Source: Actinomadura nitritigenes
GTDB taxonomy: Bacteria > Actinomycetota > Actinomycetes > Streptosporangiales > Streptosporangiaceae
DNA length: 64,000 bases
Direction: 5' to 3'
NCBI RefSeq assembly: GCF_017573545.1
Contig: NZ_JAGEOK010000008.1
Location: 1-64,000, forward strand
A program made the translations under genes and the position numbers. The notes under the pieces are model-generated. The model was not told the origin of the DNA, searched no databases, and was given only the letters and a program-made list of their open reading frames with translations. This document shows positions 15,893-24,021 of this stretch, one piece after another (within the stretch, counting starts at the first letter, position 1; the number at the start of each line of letters is the position of its first letter).

Positions 15893-17170
15893 TTATGCGG
15901 CCCAGTCGAGGGCGGGGTTGTCGGGTGGGCCGATGTTGCCCGGTGGTCCGGTCCCGGTCGTGGGTCCTCTGGCGTCGGCTGGTGGGAGTAGCCGGTAGAC
16001 GTAACGCCCGTCGTGATCTTCGGTGATCTGGATCTGGTCGGGGTTGGTGTGCTTGAACCGGTTGTGCCACCCGCAGGTGAGCGCGAGCTGATCGATGTCG
16101 GTCGGCGATCGCCCGAGCGCCCACCCGTGCACGTGGTCCACTTCGCACAGTGTCCCGGGCACTTCGCATCCGCGTACCGCACAAGAGGAGTAGAGCGTCT
16201 CAAGCACCTGCCGCTGCGCTGCGGAGGCGAACCGTTCCCGATATCCCAGGTAGAGCGGGGTGTTCCCGCGCCCGAGGAGCAGGGGTGAGACTCCGGCGGC
16301 CAGTGCGATGCGGCGGGCCTGGGCGGCGGGGATCGGAGTGCCGTCGGTGAGGCGGGCCGGGGTGTTGCCTCCGGTGAGGGTGTCCAGGTCGCAGATCACG
16401 GTGACCTTGGATGCCTTATGGCCACCCGACAGCACGCTGGACAGTGCCGCTGCGGTGCGTTCGGGGAGGTCGCGGCGGTCATCAGGCCCGGCCGGCTTGG
16501 CCAGCGGAGCCAGAGTGCCGTCCCAGATCGCAGCGTCTTCGGGGTTCAGCCACCCCTTCACATACCGGCCGCCGTCCAGCGAACGCGTGGTCGTGAGCCA
16601 CGACTTGTCGTAGCCGCGTTTGGTGTCCTGGTCGGGGGCGTCTTCGGTGTCGTCGCGGTCGGCGATGAGGTCACGGATGCGGCGCCCGAACGCAGCGACC
16701 TTCCCCGCCGAGAAGCCCTGGTCGACGAAGCCGAGCAGGGTCGCCTCCGCCTTGGCACAGTCGGTGTCGTCCAGGCGCGAGACCGAGTCAGCGACCGTGA
16801 TGGCGTAGCCGTGGGACAGGTGTCCGGAGGAGAGCTGGGCGCAGACCTCGGGCAGGCGATGCCGCTGCCGGGCGAGAGTGAGGCGCTCCTTCACCCGGTT
16901 GTCGCGCATGCCCAGCCGGGACCGCAGCCATGCTTGGGTGGAGGGATATCCCCACCGGGCCTGCTCTTTGGTGGCGTCGACTCGGCCGATGAAAGCGGCG
17001 AGCGCGCTTTCTTGCATATCGGAGGCTGCCACGAGGGTTTCGGTGAGTTCCAGGCACGCGGCCGCCGATTCCGGGGCTTCTCGCGAGGCGAGTTCAGTGG
17101 CGATGGTTGAGAGCGCGTTCACCAGTTCCATAGTGGACGCGGCCTCAAACTCGACCGTCACTGATTGCAT
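15893..17170 (-). CDS. DUF222/HNH endonuclease-signature protein (13E12 repeat family)
   Basis: This is a 425-residue protein with the DUF222 helical region in the first two-thirds (for example ARWGYPSTQAWLRSRLGM near residue 75 and GYDKSWLTTTRSLDGGRYVKGWLNPEDAAIWDGTL near 190) and a C-terminal HNH nuclease: CAVRGCEVPGTLCEVDHVHGW, then LALTCGWHNRFKH. The paired Cys residues and the DH and HN dyads are intact, so nuclease activity is plausible. These proteins occur in many copies in mycobacteria and relatives and are associated with the REP13E12 repeats; their job is unresolved. ATG 17170 is preceded on the minus strand by TACCAT at a leaderless distance, within A/T-rich DNA. Base composition is visibly lower in G+C than in neighbouring genes. 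Confidence 0.85.
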   Translation of the reverse strand: MQSVTVEFEAASTMELVNALSTIATELASREAPESAAACLELTETLVAASDMQESALAAFIGRVDATKEQARWGYPSTQAWLRSRLGMRDNRVKERLTLARQRHRLPEVCAQLSSGHLSHGYAITVADSVSRLDDTDCAKAEATLLGFVDQGFSAGKVAAFGRRIRDLIADRDDTEDAPDQDTKRGYDKSWLTTTRSLDGGRYVKGWLNPEDAAIWDGTLAPLAKPAGPDDRRDLPERTAAALSSVLSGGHKASKVTVICDLDTLTGGNTPARLTDGTPIPAAQARRIALAAGVSPLLLGRGNTPLYLGYRERFASAAQRQVLETLYSSCAVRGCEVPGTLCEVDHVHGWALGRSPTDIDQLALTCGWHNRFKHTNPDQIQITEDHDGRYVYRLLPPADARGPTTGTGPPGNIGPPDNPALDWAA

Positions 17171-17292
17171 ACGTAAATGGTACCCTGTGTGACCAACATT
17201 TATGGCTGTTCACGGCACATTCTGTTCGGTATTTTTCGGCGGGAAAAACAGCGGGCCCTTTGGGGCGCCTTCCTGGAGGGACTTGGCCCCTT
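17171..17292 (-). promoter_or_regulatory. A/T-rich promoter region of the HNH gene
   Basis: On the minus strand TACCAT (complement of 17177-17182) is six bases from the ATG, the spacing of a leaderless -10 box. The stretch to about 17250 is the most A/T-rich segment in this part of the window, which supports recent acquisition of the unit. Confidence 0.45.
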
Positions 17293-17484
17293 ACGGAAGG
17301 GGGTGGTGGGGTGGCGCGACCCGGGGCGGGGCAGGCGGAGCCTGCCCCTAACGCTGCCTCAGGGGCCGCAGAGGCTCCGAAGTCAAGGGTGGACGAAGTC
17401 CATCGCGAAGCGACGCCGAAGGCGCCCTTGACTTTGGAGGGGCGGCCCCGTACGCCAGCGCCACCCCACCACCCGAACACCCAT
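17293..17484 (-). repeat. 192-bp inverted repeat, right copy
   Basis: Reverse complement of 14887-15078 with a single difference at 17379 (G where the left copy predicts A). The match stops abruptly on both sides, apart from the 13-bp flank motif at 17494-17506. No direct target duplication is obvious immediately outside. Confidence 0.9.
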
Positions 17485-17506
17485 TCTCGGTGGTCGCTAG
17501 AACGCC

Positions 17507-18204
17507 GCGTGATCTGCAAGTGTCAAGCCCGCTGACGGATGGCCGCAGTAACATCGATGACCGCACTTGAAGACCCTGGGATCCCGGCCAGTATCAAGTC
17601 TCGGCCGAGTTAATGAGCCATCTGAATAAGTCGACACCGCGCGTCATCCGCTTCCCCCTCGCTGGCAGTTCCTTGACGCCCTGCGGCGCATCCGCCACGG
17701 CTAGCCGGCCGCCCGCACCGGCGATCCGGCCGCACTGGTTGCCATGTCGTGGGCCTCGCCGGAGAGGTCGATTGGCCGAGCCGTGACGGCGCTGCTGCAG
17801 CTTCGCCGAGAAGCCTGTAGCGCCAGGAGGTTGCCCGCATCGGGAGGTCTCGGCCGAGTGGTCGGGTGCGCCGGAGGTGGGCTTCGCTGGAAAGTTGAGT
17901 TCGGCGGAAACGCCCGCTGCTCCAGGAGTCGGCGACTGCTGAGTCCGTTCCGCGACTGCGGCGACCCACGAAGACATCAACGAGGAAGTGCCGGACGGAT
18001 GTCAGATGCCGCACTCGGGATGTTGGTGATCGTCGCGCCGGGCTAGGGGTGTGGGCGGTGAGGTCGGCTGTCAGCTCGCGATGACCAACTCCGAGGAGGC
18101 CGACCGTTCGGGGGGATCGACCACCCCGGAGTTGGCCGGGCTGAAGGTGCGACGCCTCGGAAGGCTACCCACCTGGGAGGTAGGTCAGCCATGTCCGGGC
18201 GGGG
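17507..18204. other. Intergenic, no convincing gene
   Basis: About 0.7 kb without a frame showing actinomycete codon bias; G+C is lower than in the flanking genes. Features seen are an inverted repeat CCAACTCCG/CGGAGTTGG (about 18084 to 18134) and a weak hairpin CTACC/GGTAG near 18165-18184 that could terminate the kinase operon arriving from the right. It may be decayed insertion debris next to the repeat unit. Confidence 0.5.
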
Positions 18205-19650
18205 TCAGAGGAGTCGGGCGGCGAGGAGGGCGGCGCCGTGGACGGCGGCGCGGTCCCCGAGTCGCGTGACGGCCAGCGGGGGAGCGGTACGGAAGAGGAG
18301 GCGCTCGGCGAGCCGCGACTGAAGCGGCTCGAGTAGCAGCGGCCCCGCTTGGGCTAGGCCGCCGCCCAGGACGAACAGCCCTGGGTCTAGGAGCAGTGTG
18401 GTGGCGGCGAGGCTGTCGGCCAGGCAGTCGAGGGCCTCGGACCAGATTCGGGCGGCGAGGTCGTCGGTGCCGGCCCGCGCGATCACGTCCTCCGCGCGGA
18501 TGGTGCCTGGGCCGCCTTCGTCGCCGGGTGCCGTGCCGTCTGCCTCGCCAAGCCTCGCGCCGTGGACCTCGCTGCCGCCTGCACCGCCGCTGCCTGTCGT
18601 GCTGCTGGCGACGCCCACCGCGCTGCCTGCCGCGCTACCCATCGTGCTACCGGCTTCGCTGACTGCGCTGCCTGTCGTGCTGCCCACCGTGCTACTGGCG
18701 TCGCCGACAGTGCTGTCTGGCGCGTTGCTCGCCGCGCTGTCTGGCGCGTTGCCTGCCGCACTGCCTGCCGCACTGCCTGCCGCACTGCCTGCCGCACTGC
18801 CTGCCGCACTGCCTGCCGCACTGCCTGCCGCACTGCCTGCCGCACTGCCTGCCGCACTGCCTGCCGCACTGCCTGGCGCGCTGCCCGTCGCGTTGAATGC
18901 CGCGCTGGCTGGGGTGCCGGGTGCGTTGACCATCGTGCTGCCGGCGGCGGTGCTCGTCGCGGCGTCCACGGCGGTGCCCCCTGCGCCGTTCGACGTGCTG
19001 TGTGCGGCGGGGACGGCGGCGTGGCCGGTGGTGTAGCGGCGTGCGATGGACGCGGCGGAGGCGTAGGTCTCGAGGCAGCCCTTGTTGCCGCAGGCGCAGT
19101 CCTCGCCGCCGGGCCGCACGACGATGTGCCCGACCTCGCCGCTCCATCCGGAGACGCCCGGGTAGGTGGTGCCGTTCAGGATCAGCGCGGCGGCGATGCC
19201 GGTGCCGATGGCCATGAAGACGAAGTCGCCCGCGTCGCGTCCGGCGCCGAGGACGGCTTCGGCGAGGCCGCCGGTGCGGACGTCATGGCCGACGGCGACG
19301 GGGACGCCGAGCCGCTCCTCCGCCAGATGCCGCAGCGGCACGTCCCGCCATCCCAGGTTGGCGGCGCGGACGGCGATGCCGGACGTCTCGTCGACGATGC
19401 CGGGGACGGCGATCCCGGCGGCGCGGGCGGGGCGGCCGAGCGCCTCGGCGCGGGCGGCCATGTGGGCGGCGAAGTCGAGGATGCCGCCGACGGGGTCGGT
19501 GCGGTCGGTCGGCCACGACTCGGAGAGCAGCACCTCCCCGCCCGCCCCGACCCCGGATCCGGCGGTGCCGGACGGGGCGGTGCCGGACGGGGCGGGGACG
19601 AGGGCGGCTTTCATCGACGTGCCGCCGACGTCGATCGCGATGAGGGTCAC
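18205..19650 (-). CDS. ROK-family sugar kinase with a large low-complexity insertion
   Basis: This is an ATP-dependent sugar kinase of the ROK family, probably phosphorylating the sugar imported by the adjacent transporter. The phosphate loop is IAIDVGGTSMKAALV, the second nucleotide motif is FMAIGTGIAAALI, and the ROK zinc site reads GHIVVRPGGEDCACGNKGCLE. Catalytic Asp is expected in AVGHDVRTGG (about residue 130). The protein is 481 residues instead of about 300: between ASIARRYTTGH and IRAEDVIARAG there is a roughly 165-residue Ala/Gly/Ser/Thr-rich insert that includes ten exact GSAA units. GTG 19650 overlaps the upstream permease stop (GTGA), so translation is coupled and the kinase is the last gene of the operon. 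Confidence 0.85.
   Translation of the reverse strand: MTLIAIDVGGTSMKAALVPAPSGTAPSGTAGSGVGAGGEVLLSESWPTDRTDPVGGILDFAAHMAARAEALGRPARAAGIAVPGIVDETSGIAVRAANLGWRDVPLRHLAEERLGVPVAVGHDVRTGGLAEAVLGAGRDAGDFVFMAIGTGIAAALILNGTTYPGVSGWSGEVGHIVVRPGGEDCACGNKGCLETYASAASIARRYTTGHAAVPAAHSTSNGAGGTAVDAATSTAAGSTMVNAPGTPASAAFNATGSAPGSAAGSAAGSAAGSAAGSAAGSAAGSAAGSAAGSAAGSAAGNAPDSAASNAPDSTVGDASSTVGSTTGSAVSEAGSTMGSAAGSAVGVASSTTGSGGAGGSEVHGARLGEADGTAPGDEGGPGTIRAEDVIARAGTDDLAARIWSEALDCLADSLAATTLLLDPGLFVLGGGLAQAGPLLLEPLQSRLAERLLFRTAPPLAVTRLGDRAAVHGAALLAARLL
18751..18870 (-). repeat. Ten perfect 12-bp tandem repeats inside the ROK kinase
   Basis: GCCTGCCGCACT (plus strand) is repeated ten times without change, encoding Gly-Ser-Ala-Ala units on the minus strand. 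Degenerate relatives of the unit extend on both sides (about 18600-18990). The repeat length is a multiple of three, so gain or loss of units keeps the frame. Confidence 0.95.
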
Positions 19651-20474
19651 TTGACCGAGCCCGCGGTGAGGCCGCCGATCAGGTACCGCTCGATGAAGAC
19701 GAAGAGGATCACGACGGGAACGATAGCGATCAGCGAGGTGGCGAACAGGTACTGCCAGTGCGCCTGGTACTGGGTGACGAACGACGGGATCGCGACGGTC
19801 AGCGGCTGCCGGTTGGGCGACGCGGTGACGGTCAACGCGACGATGTACTCGTTCCAGGCGGAGATGAACGTGTAGACGACGGCGGTGATGACTCCCGGGG
19901 CGGAGATCGGGAGCGTCACCCGGAACAGCGCGCCGATGCGTCCGGCGCCGTCCAGGAACGCGGCCTCCTCCAGTTCCTTGGGGATGCTGGAGAAGTAGCC
20001 GTGCAGGATCCACACGCAGAAGGGCAGGTTGAACGCGGCGTTGACGAGGATCAGCGCCATCAGCGTGTCGGTCAGGTTGAGCGCGACCATCTCCCGGAAG
20101 ATGCCGATGACCAGGGCGGTCGGCGCGAACATCTGGGTGACGAGGACGAGCAGCAGGAACGCGCCGCGCCCGCGGAACCGGTTGCGGGCGGTGTAGTACG
20201 CGGCGGGCATCGCGCACGCCAGCGTCACCACGGTGGCGACGGCGGCGACGATGAGCGACACCCGCATGTTGGTCCAGATCGGCGCGGCCTTCCAGACGTC
20301 CACGAAGTTCGACCACTGCCAGTCCCCGGGCAGGTAGGTGCCGGGCGACTTCGTCAGCTCGTGCTCGGTCTTCAATGACGTCAGGAACATCTGCAGGTAC
20401 GGCGCCACGAAGATCAGCGCGACGAGCCAGCCGACCCCGGTGAGGACGACCTTGCGGACGGGAGAGCGTTTCAT
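19647..20474 (-). CDS. Carbohydrate ABC transporter permease (MalG type)
   Basis: This is an inner-membrane permease of 275 residues with six predicted helices. The EAA loop that contacts the ATPase is EELEEAAFLDGAGRIGALFRVTLPISAPG-like, here ELEEAAFLDGAGRIGALF, in the normal place near residue 185. It is the third gene of the importer operon: ATG 20474 overlaps the stop of the first permease (ATGA) and its stop overlaps the kinase start. No ATPase gene is present in the operon, as is common in actinomycetes where one MsiK-type ATPase serves many sugar importers. Confidence 0.9.
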   Translation of the reverse strand: MKRSPVRKVVLTGVGWLVALIFVAPYLQMFLTSLKTEHELTKSPGTYLPGDWQWSNFVDVWKAAPIWTNMRVSLIVAAVATVVTLACAMPAAYYTARNRFRGRGAFLLLVLVTQMFAPTALVIGIFREMVALNLTDTLMALILVNAAFNLPFCVWILHGYFSSIPKELEEAAFLDGAGRIGALFRVTLPISAPGVITAVVYTFISAWNEYIVALTVTASPNRQPLTVAIPSFVTQYQAHWQYLFATSLIAIVPVVILFVFIERYLIGGLTAGSVK

Positions 20475-21412
20475 CGGACCTCCTCCCGCCAGCGCGTGGC
20501 CCGCAGGTACACCAGCACCATCACCAGGATCAGGACGAAGTTGACGACGGCCATCGCGGCGGACTCGCCGACGTGCTGGTCGTAGAACGCGAGCTTGTAC
20601 ATGAAGGTGGTGGTGGTGTCGGTGGCGTGCCCGGGACCGCCCGCGGTCATCGCCCAGATGATCGGGAACGAGTTGAAGACGTTGATCACGTTGATGATGG
20701 AGGCGATCAGGACGGCGGGCCGCAGCAGCGGCAGCGTGATCCCGAAGTAGGTGCGGAACGCGCCGGCGCCGTCGACCCGCGCCGCCTCGTACACGTCGGA
20801 CGGGATGGACTGGAGCCCGGCGAGGATGACGAACGAGGTGAAGGGCAGCGACACGAACACCGCGACCCACATCATCCACACCATGGCCTGGTGGGGGTGG
20901 CCGAGCCAGTTCACCGGCTTGTCGATGACGTGCAGGTCGAGCAGGACGCGGTTGACGATGCCGGAGTAGTTGTCCAGCATCCACTTCCAGATCAGCGCGG
21001 TCATCAGCACCGACGCCGCCCACGGGACGATGACGGCCCAGCGGACGACGCGGCGGCCGGGGAAGCGGGCGTTGAGCAGCTGGCCGATCGCCAGCGACAG
21101 CACCATCGTGACGACGACGATGCCCGCGACCCACAGCAGCGTGCGCAGCACGACGGGGATGAGGGCGTCCTCGTCGAACAGGTCGGTGTAGTTGGCCGAG
21201 CCGCGGTTGCCGAGCGTGACGCCGGACGAGCTGATCTTCAGCAGCGACGTGCGGACCATCTCGATGACGGGCCACAGCACGACGACGGCGATGAGCACGA
21301 TGGACGGGCCAAGCCACAGCAGCGGGACCAGCGCGCGCCCGACGCGCCTGGGCAGGGAGGCGCGGGACGCCGGACGGAGCCCGGCGTCCCGCTTCACGGC
21401 GACGTCCTGCAC
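20471..21412 (-). CDS. Carbohydrate ABC transporter permease (MalF type)
   Basis: This is a 313-residue permease with a cytoplasmic N-terminus (MQDVAVKRDAGLRPASRA) and six helices. The EAA motif is VYEAARVDGAGAFRTYFGI, near residue 215. It pairs with the MalG-type permease that follows, with a four-base overlap, and its start abuts the stop of the binding-protein gene (21413), which makes a tightly packed operon. Confidence 0.9.
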   Translation of the reverse strand: MQDVAVKRDAGLRPASRASLPRRVGRALVPLLWLGPSIVLIAVVVLWPVIEMVRTSLLKISSSGVTLGNRGSANYTDLFDEDALIPVVLRTLLWVAGIVVVTMVLSLAIGQLLNARFPGRRVVRWAVIVPWAASVLMTALIWKWMLDNYSGIVNRVLLDLHVIDKPVNWLGHPHQAMVWMMWVAVFVSLPFTSFVILAGLQSIPSDVYEAARVDGAGAFRTYFGITLPLLRPAVLIASIINVINVFNSFPIIWAMTAGGPGHATDTTTTFMYKLAFYDQHVGESAAMAVVNFVLILVMVLVYLRATRWREEVR

Positions 21413-22666
21413 TCAGCTCGCCTTTTCGGCGGTCTGCTGGATCTCGTCGAGCACCTTCTTCGGGTCCTTGTCGGCGACCGAGGTGCCGAGGCTCTGCTTG
21501 ACGGCGCCCGCCACCGCGGACCACGCGGGGTTGCTGGTGGGGGCGAACTTGCTCGTCGGCAGCGCGTCCACGAACTGCTTCATGTACGGGTCGGAGCTGA
21601 GCGCGTCACCGGCGGACTTCGTCGTCGGCAGGAAGCCCTCCTTGGCGAGGAACCGCGAGACGTTGTCCTTCTGGTAGAAGAAGTCGAGGAACTTCTTGAC
21701 GGCCTCCTTGTTCTTGCCGTCGTTCTTCTTGAAGGCGTCGAGGACGTCCATGACGCCGAGCGTGTTGGGCTGCGAGCCCGCGTTCTTCACCGGCAGCGAG
21801 GTGACCCCGAAGTTCAGGTTCGGGTTCGCCGGGGTGATGAATCCGGCCTTGGTGAACGGGCCGCCGATCGCCATTCCGACCTTGCCCTGGGCGAACTGGT
21901 TGAACACCGTCTTGCGGTCGGTGCTCTCCGGGTTCGGCTGGGTCAGCCCGGACTTGTTGAGGTCCTTGAGGAAGTTGAGGGTGTCGATGTTGGCGGGCTG
22001 GTTGATGGCCCATTTGCCGGACGAGTCGACCCAGCCGCCGTTGTCGTTCATCGCCCAGGAGAAGAACTCCGCCTGCGCCTCCTCGGGGCCGAGCGGCAGG
22101 CCGTAGCCGATGGCGCCGGCCTTCTTGACCTTCTCGGCGTCGGCCTTGATGTCGGCCCAGGTCTTGGGCGGGTCGGTGATGCCGGCCTTCTTGAAGAGGT
22201 CCTTGTTGTAGAACATGAGCCGGGCGCTGGAGATGAACGGCAGCGTGTACTGCTCGCCGTTGAACTTGGCCTGCTCGACGAACGTGGGGGTGAAGTCGCT
22301 GAGCGTGGCCGGCGACACGACCTCGGACGCCTTGTAGAGCAGGCCGTCCCGGGCGAAGTCGGAGAACGAGTTGTAGTTGAGGATGTCGGGGACCTGCTTG
22401 GTCTGGACGTAGGTCTTCACCTTGGCGTCCATCTGGGTCCAGTCGACCATCTCCAGGTTCACCTTGTACCCGGAGTTCTTGGCCTCGAAGTCCTTGATCA
22501 GAGCGTCCCAGAACGGCTTGGTGTTGTCGTCGTAGATCGCCGCGACGAATTTGATCGTCTTGCCGTCGGAGTCGTCTCCGCCGGACGAGCTTCCCTTGCC
22601 GCATCCGCTGACGCCGAGTGCCACGGTGAGGCCCGCGGCGATGGCGCCGATGAGGTGCCGTTTCAT
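21413..22666 (-). CDS. Extracellular sugar-binding lipoprotein (ABC importer family 1)
   Basis: This is the solute receptor of the importer, 417 residues. MKRHLIGAIAAGLTVALGVSGCGKG is a lipoprotein signal with the lipobox around the Cys at about residue 22, followed by a Ser/Gly/Asp linker. The body has the family-1 layout, for example VPDILNYNSFSDFARDGLLY near residue 95, SSARLMFYNKDLFKKAGI near 150 and GKVGMAIGGPFTKAGF near 260. Together with a ROK kinase and a DasR-like operator upstream, an amino-sugar or chito-oligosaccharide ligand is likely (inference). Confidence 0.9.
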   Translation of the reverse strand: MKRHLIGAIAAGLTVALGVSGCGKGSSSGGDDSDGKTIKFVAAIYDDNTKPFWDALIKDFEAKNSGYKVNLEMVDWTQMDAKVKTYVQTKQVPDILNYNSFSDFARDGLLYKASEVVSPATLSDFTPTFVEQAKFNGEQYTLPFISSARLMFYNKDLFKKAGITDPPKTWADIKADAEKVKKAGAIGYGLPLGPEEAQAEFFSWAMNDNGGWVDSSGKWAINQPANIDTLNFLKDLNKSGLTQPNPESTDRKTVFNQFAQGKVGMAIGGPFTKAGFITPANPNLNFGVTSLPVKNAGSQPNTLGVMDVLDAFKKNDGKNKEAVKKFLDFFYQKDNVSRFLAKEGFLPTTKSAGDALSSDPYMKQFVDALPTSKFAPTSNPAWSAVAGAVKQSLGTSVADKDPKKVLDEIQQTAEKAS

Positions 22667-22906
22667 CTGTCCCGCCTTCTTCGGCTCGCACTTGCGGACG
22701 CTCCCGCGCGTCCGTGCGTCGTTTTTCGGCCCGCATGTTCACGCCACCCCGGACCGGTCGTGCGGCGTGCCGTCGCATGACCCTTTGGCGTGGTCCTCCC
22801 ACGGGCGGCGTCGGCCGCCCGGCCTCCTCCCTTTCGCGCATGAAGAATTGTGCGCGGTGCGAATGCTCACTGAGCACAAACGCGCGTGGTGGCCATGAAG
22901 ATAAAC

Positions 22907-22922
22907 ACTGGTCCGTACCAGT
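22907..22922. promoter_or_regulatory. DasR-like (dre) operator
   Basis: ACTGGT-CCGT-ACCAGT has the two half-sites and spacing of the dre element bound by the GntR/HutC regulator DasR (consensus ACTGGTCTAGACCACT with variants); only the central four bases deviate. DasR responds to amino-sugar phosphates, which fits the transporter and ROK kinase downstream on the minus strand. The regulator itself is not in this window. Confidence 0.6.
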
Positions 22923-23125
22923 TCAAGGGGTGCATTACGCAAGAGGCTTAACCGTTACCGGAGGGGGGCGTGGTCCGGTGTGCACGCTGGACTGGTCTGG
23001 TCGGCGGGTTTCGGGCGCCGATCGCCCGCTTTTGGTGCCCTCACTCTGCGCGGAGGCCCTGTGACCTGCTGTGACGGTCCGGAGTCGGCGGCTCGCCCCG
23101 ACCGCCGAACGCTGGCCTGCGTCCT

Positions 23126-23150
23126 GTTTTGCCGTTCTTTAAGGGGGTAG
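23126..23150 (+). promoter_or_regulatory. Possible SigB-type stress promoter
   Basis: GTTT, then 15 bases, then GGGTAG matches the actinomycete general-stress pattern GNNT-N14-16-GGGTAC/T except for the last base. It ends 41 bases before the ATG of the first SRPBCC gene. Confidence 0.35.
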
Positions 23151-23191
23151 CCCGCCGCACGACCCCGAATGAACGGCGAGGTGACGAGCAC

Positions 23192-23980
23192 ATGAACTTC
23201 CGGACCGGGTTCGCCGCCGGTGCGGGCGGCGCGCTGGCCGCGGTCGCCGCCGGCCGCGCCGGCCGCCGGGCCGCGGACCGGGTCGTCGCCCGCTTCGAGG
23301 CCCGGCTGGAGCGCTCCGTCCGGCGGCTGGCGGCCGAGGCGGAACAGGGCGGGCCGCTGGTCCGGGCGGCGCTGGCGGGCGCCCGGGCCCTCTCCGACGG
23401 CAAGTCCCCGGGCCGTGCGCTGCTCAGCTTCGGCTGGACGGCGCTGAAGGAGACCCTCAAGCGGATCTTCGGCGGCGGGCGGCGCGGCGGTCTGGTCGCC
23501 ATCGTCGAGCAGATCGACGTGGGCGCGCCGTGCCGGCTGGTCTACGACCAGTGGACCCGCTTCGAGGACTTCCCGTCCTTCATGAAGAAGGTGATCAGCG
23601 TCGAGCAGGCGTCCGACGAGAAGCTGGACTGGAAGGCGAGGGTCTTCTGGTCGAGCCGGACCTGGCGGTCGACGATCGTCGAGCAGGTCCCGGACCGGCA
23701 CATCGTCTGGCGCTCCGAGGCCGCCAAGGGCCGGGTGGACGGGACGGTCAGCTTCCACGCGCTGACGCCCGACCTGACCCGCGTCCTGCTCGTCCTGGAG
23801 TACCGCCCCGGCGGCCTCTTCGAGCGGACCGGCAACCTGTGGCGCGCGCAGGGCCGCCGGGTCCGGCTGGAGCTCAAGCACTTCCGCCGCCACGTCATGA
23901 CCCGCTCGCTCACGGCCCCCGGCGGAGTCGAGGGCTGGCGCGGCGAGATCCATGAGGGCGAGGTCGTCAGGACCTCGTGA
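23192..23980 (+). CDS. SRPBCC-family protein (first of a tandem pair)
   Basis: This is a 262-residue protein with a basic, Ala/Gly-rich N-terminus (first ~90 residues, with a short hydrophobic stretch GFAAGAGGALAAVAAG) and a C-terminal START/SRPBCC fold beginning at VAIVEQIDVGAPCRLVYDQWTRFEDFPSFMKKV. This cyclase/dehydrase-like fold binds hydrophobic ligands; the specific role is unknown, though similar proteins are found in gas-vesicle and stress clusters of actinomycetes. ATG 23192 follows GAGG at ten bases. It is about 80% identical by eye to the next gene over the SRPBCC part, so the pair arose by tandem duplication. Confidence 0.82.
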   Translation: MNFRTGFAAGAGGALAAVAAGRAGRRAADRVVARFEARLERSVRRLAAEAEQGGPLVRAALAGARALSDGKSPGRALLSFGWTALKETLKRIFGGGRRGGLVAIVEQIDVGAPCRLVYDQWTRFEDFPSFMKKVISVEQASDEKLDWKARVFWSSRTWRSTIVEQVPDRHIVWRSEAAKGRVDGTVSFHALTPDLTRVLLVLEYRPGGLFERTGNLWRAQGRRVRLELKHFRRHVMTRSLTAPGGVEGWRGEIHEGEVVRTS

Positions 23981-24021
23981 GACAGACCCCCGAAACCGAA
24001 CCCCTGCGGAGGATACGCACC

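Larger units (their letters stand above)
14828..17506. mobile_element. Unit bounded by 192-bp inverted repeats, carrying phzF-like and DUF222/HNH genes
   Basis: The two 192-bp repeats at 14887-15078 and 17293-17484 are exact inverted copies except for one base, and enclose 2.2 kb with two minus-strand genes. Outside each repeat the 13-mer GGCGTTCTAGCGA recurs (14828-14840; inverted at 17494-17506), which I take as the tentative outer boundary. The HNH protein belongs to the family named after the mycobacterial REP13E12 repeats, and its promoter region is clearly richer in A+T than the surroundings. No recognisable transposase is present, so this may be a mobile unit moved in trans, a homing-type unit, or two copies of a dispersed repeat that happen to flank these genes. 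Confidence 0.5.
22667..23191. promoter_or_regulatory. Divergent control region, sugar importer operon / SRPBCC genes
   Basis: The 525-bp gap holds no gene. Towards the importer it contains ACTGGTCCGTACCAGT (22907-22922) and the palindrome TGCTCA-C-TGAGCA (22864-22876), about 240 and 200 bp before the binding-protein start. Towards the SRPBCC genes it contains a possible stress-type promoter at 23126-23150. Confidence 0.5.

Noticed and set aside
14891..17535. Shared 'protein' (FGWWGGAGVRGRPSKVKGAF-like) in both 192-bp repeats
   Set aside because: It is the translation of a self-complementary repeat; there is no ribosome binding site and hairpins occupy most of it.
18751..18870. 12-bp array considered as a CRISPR
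   Set aside because: Repeats abut with no spacers, keep the reading frame of a kinase gene and have no cas genes nearby. The same applies to the 17-bp and 9-bp arrays.
19651..20316. Upstream extension of the kinase frame over the permease
   Set aside because: The region is the permease gene read in another frame; kinase similarity begins at the GTG at 19650.
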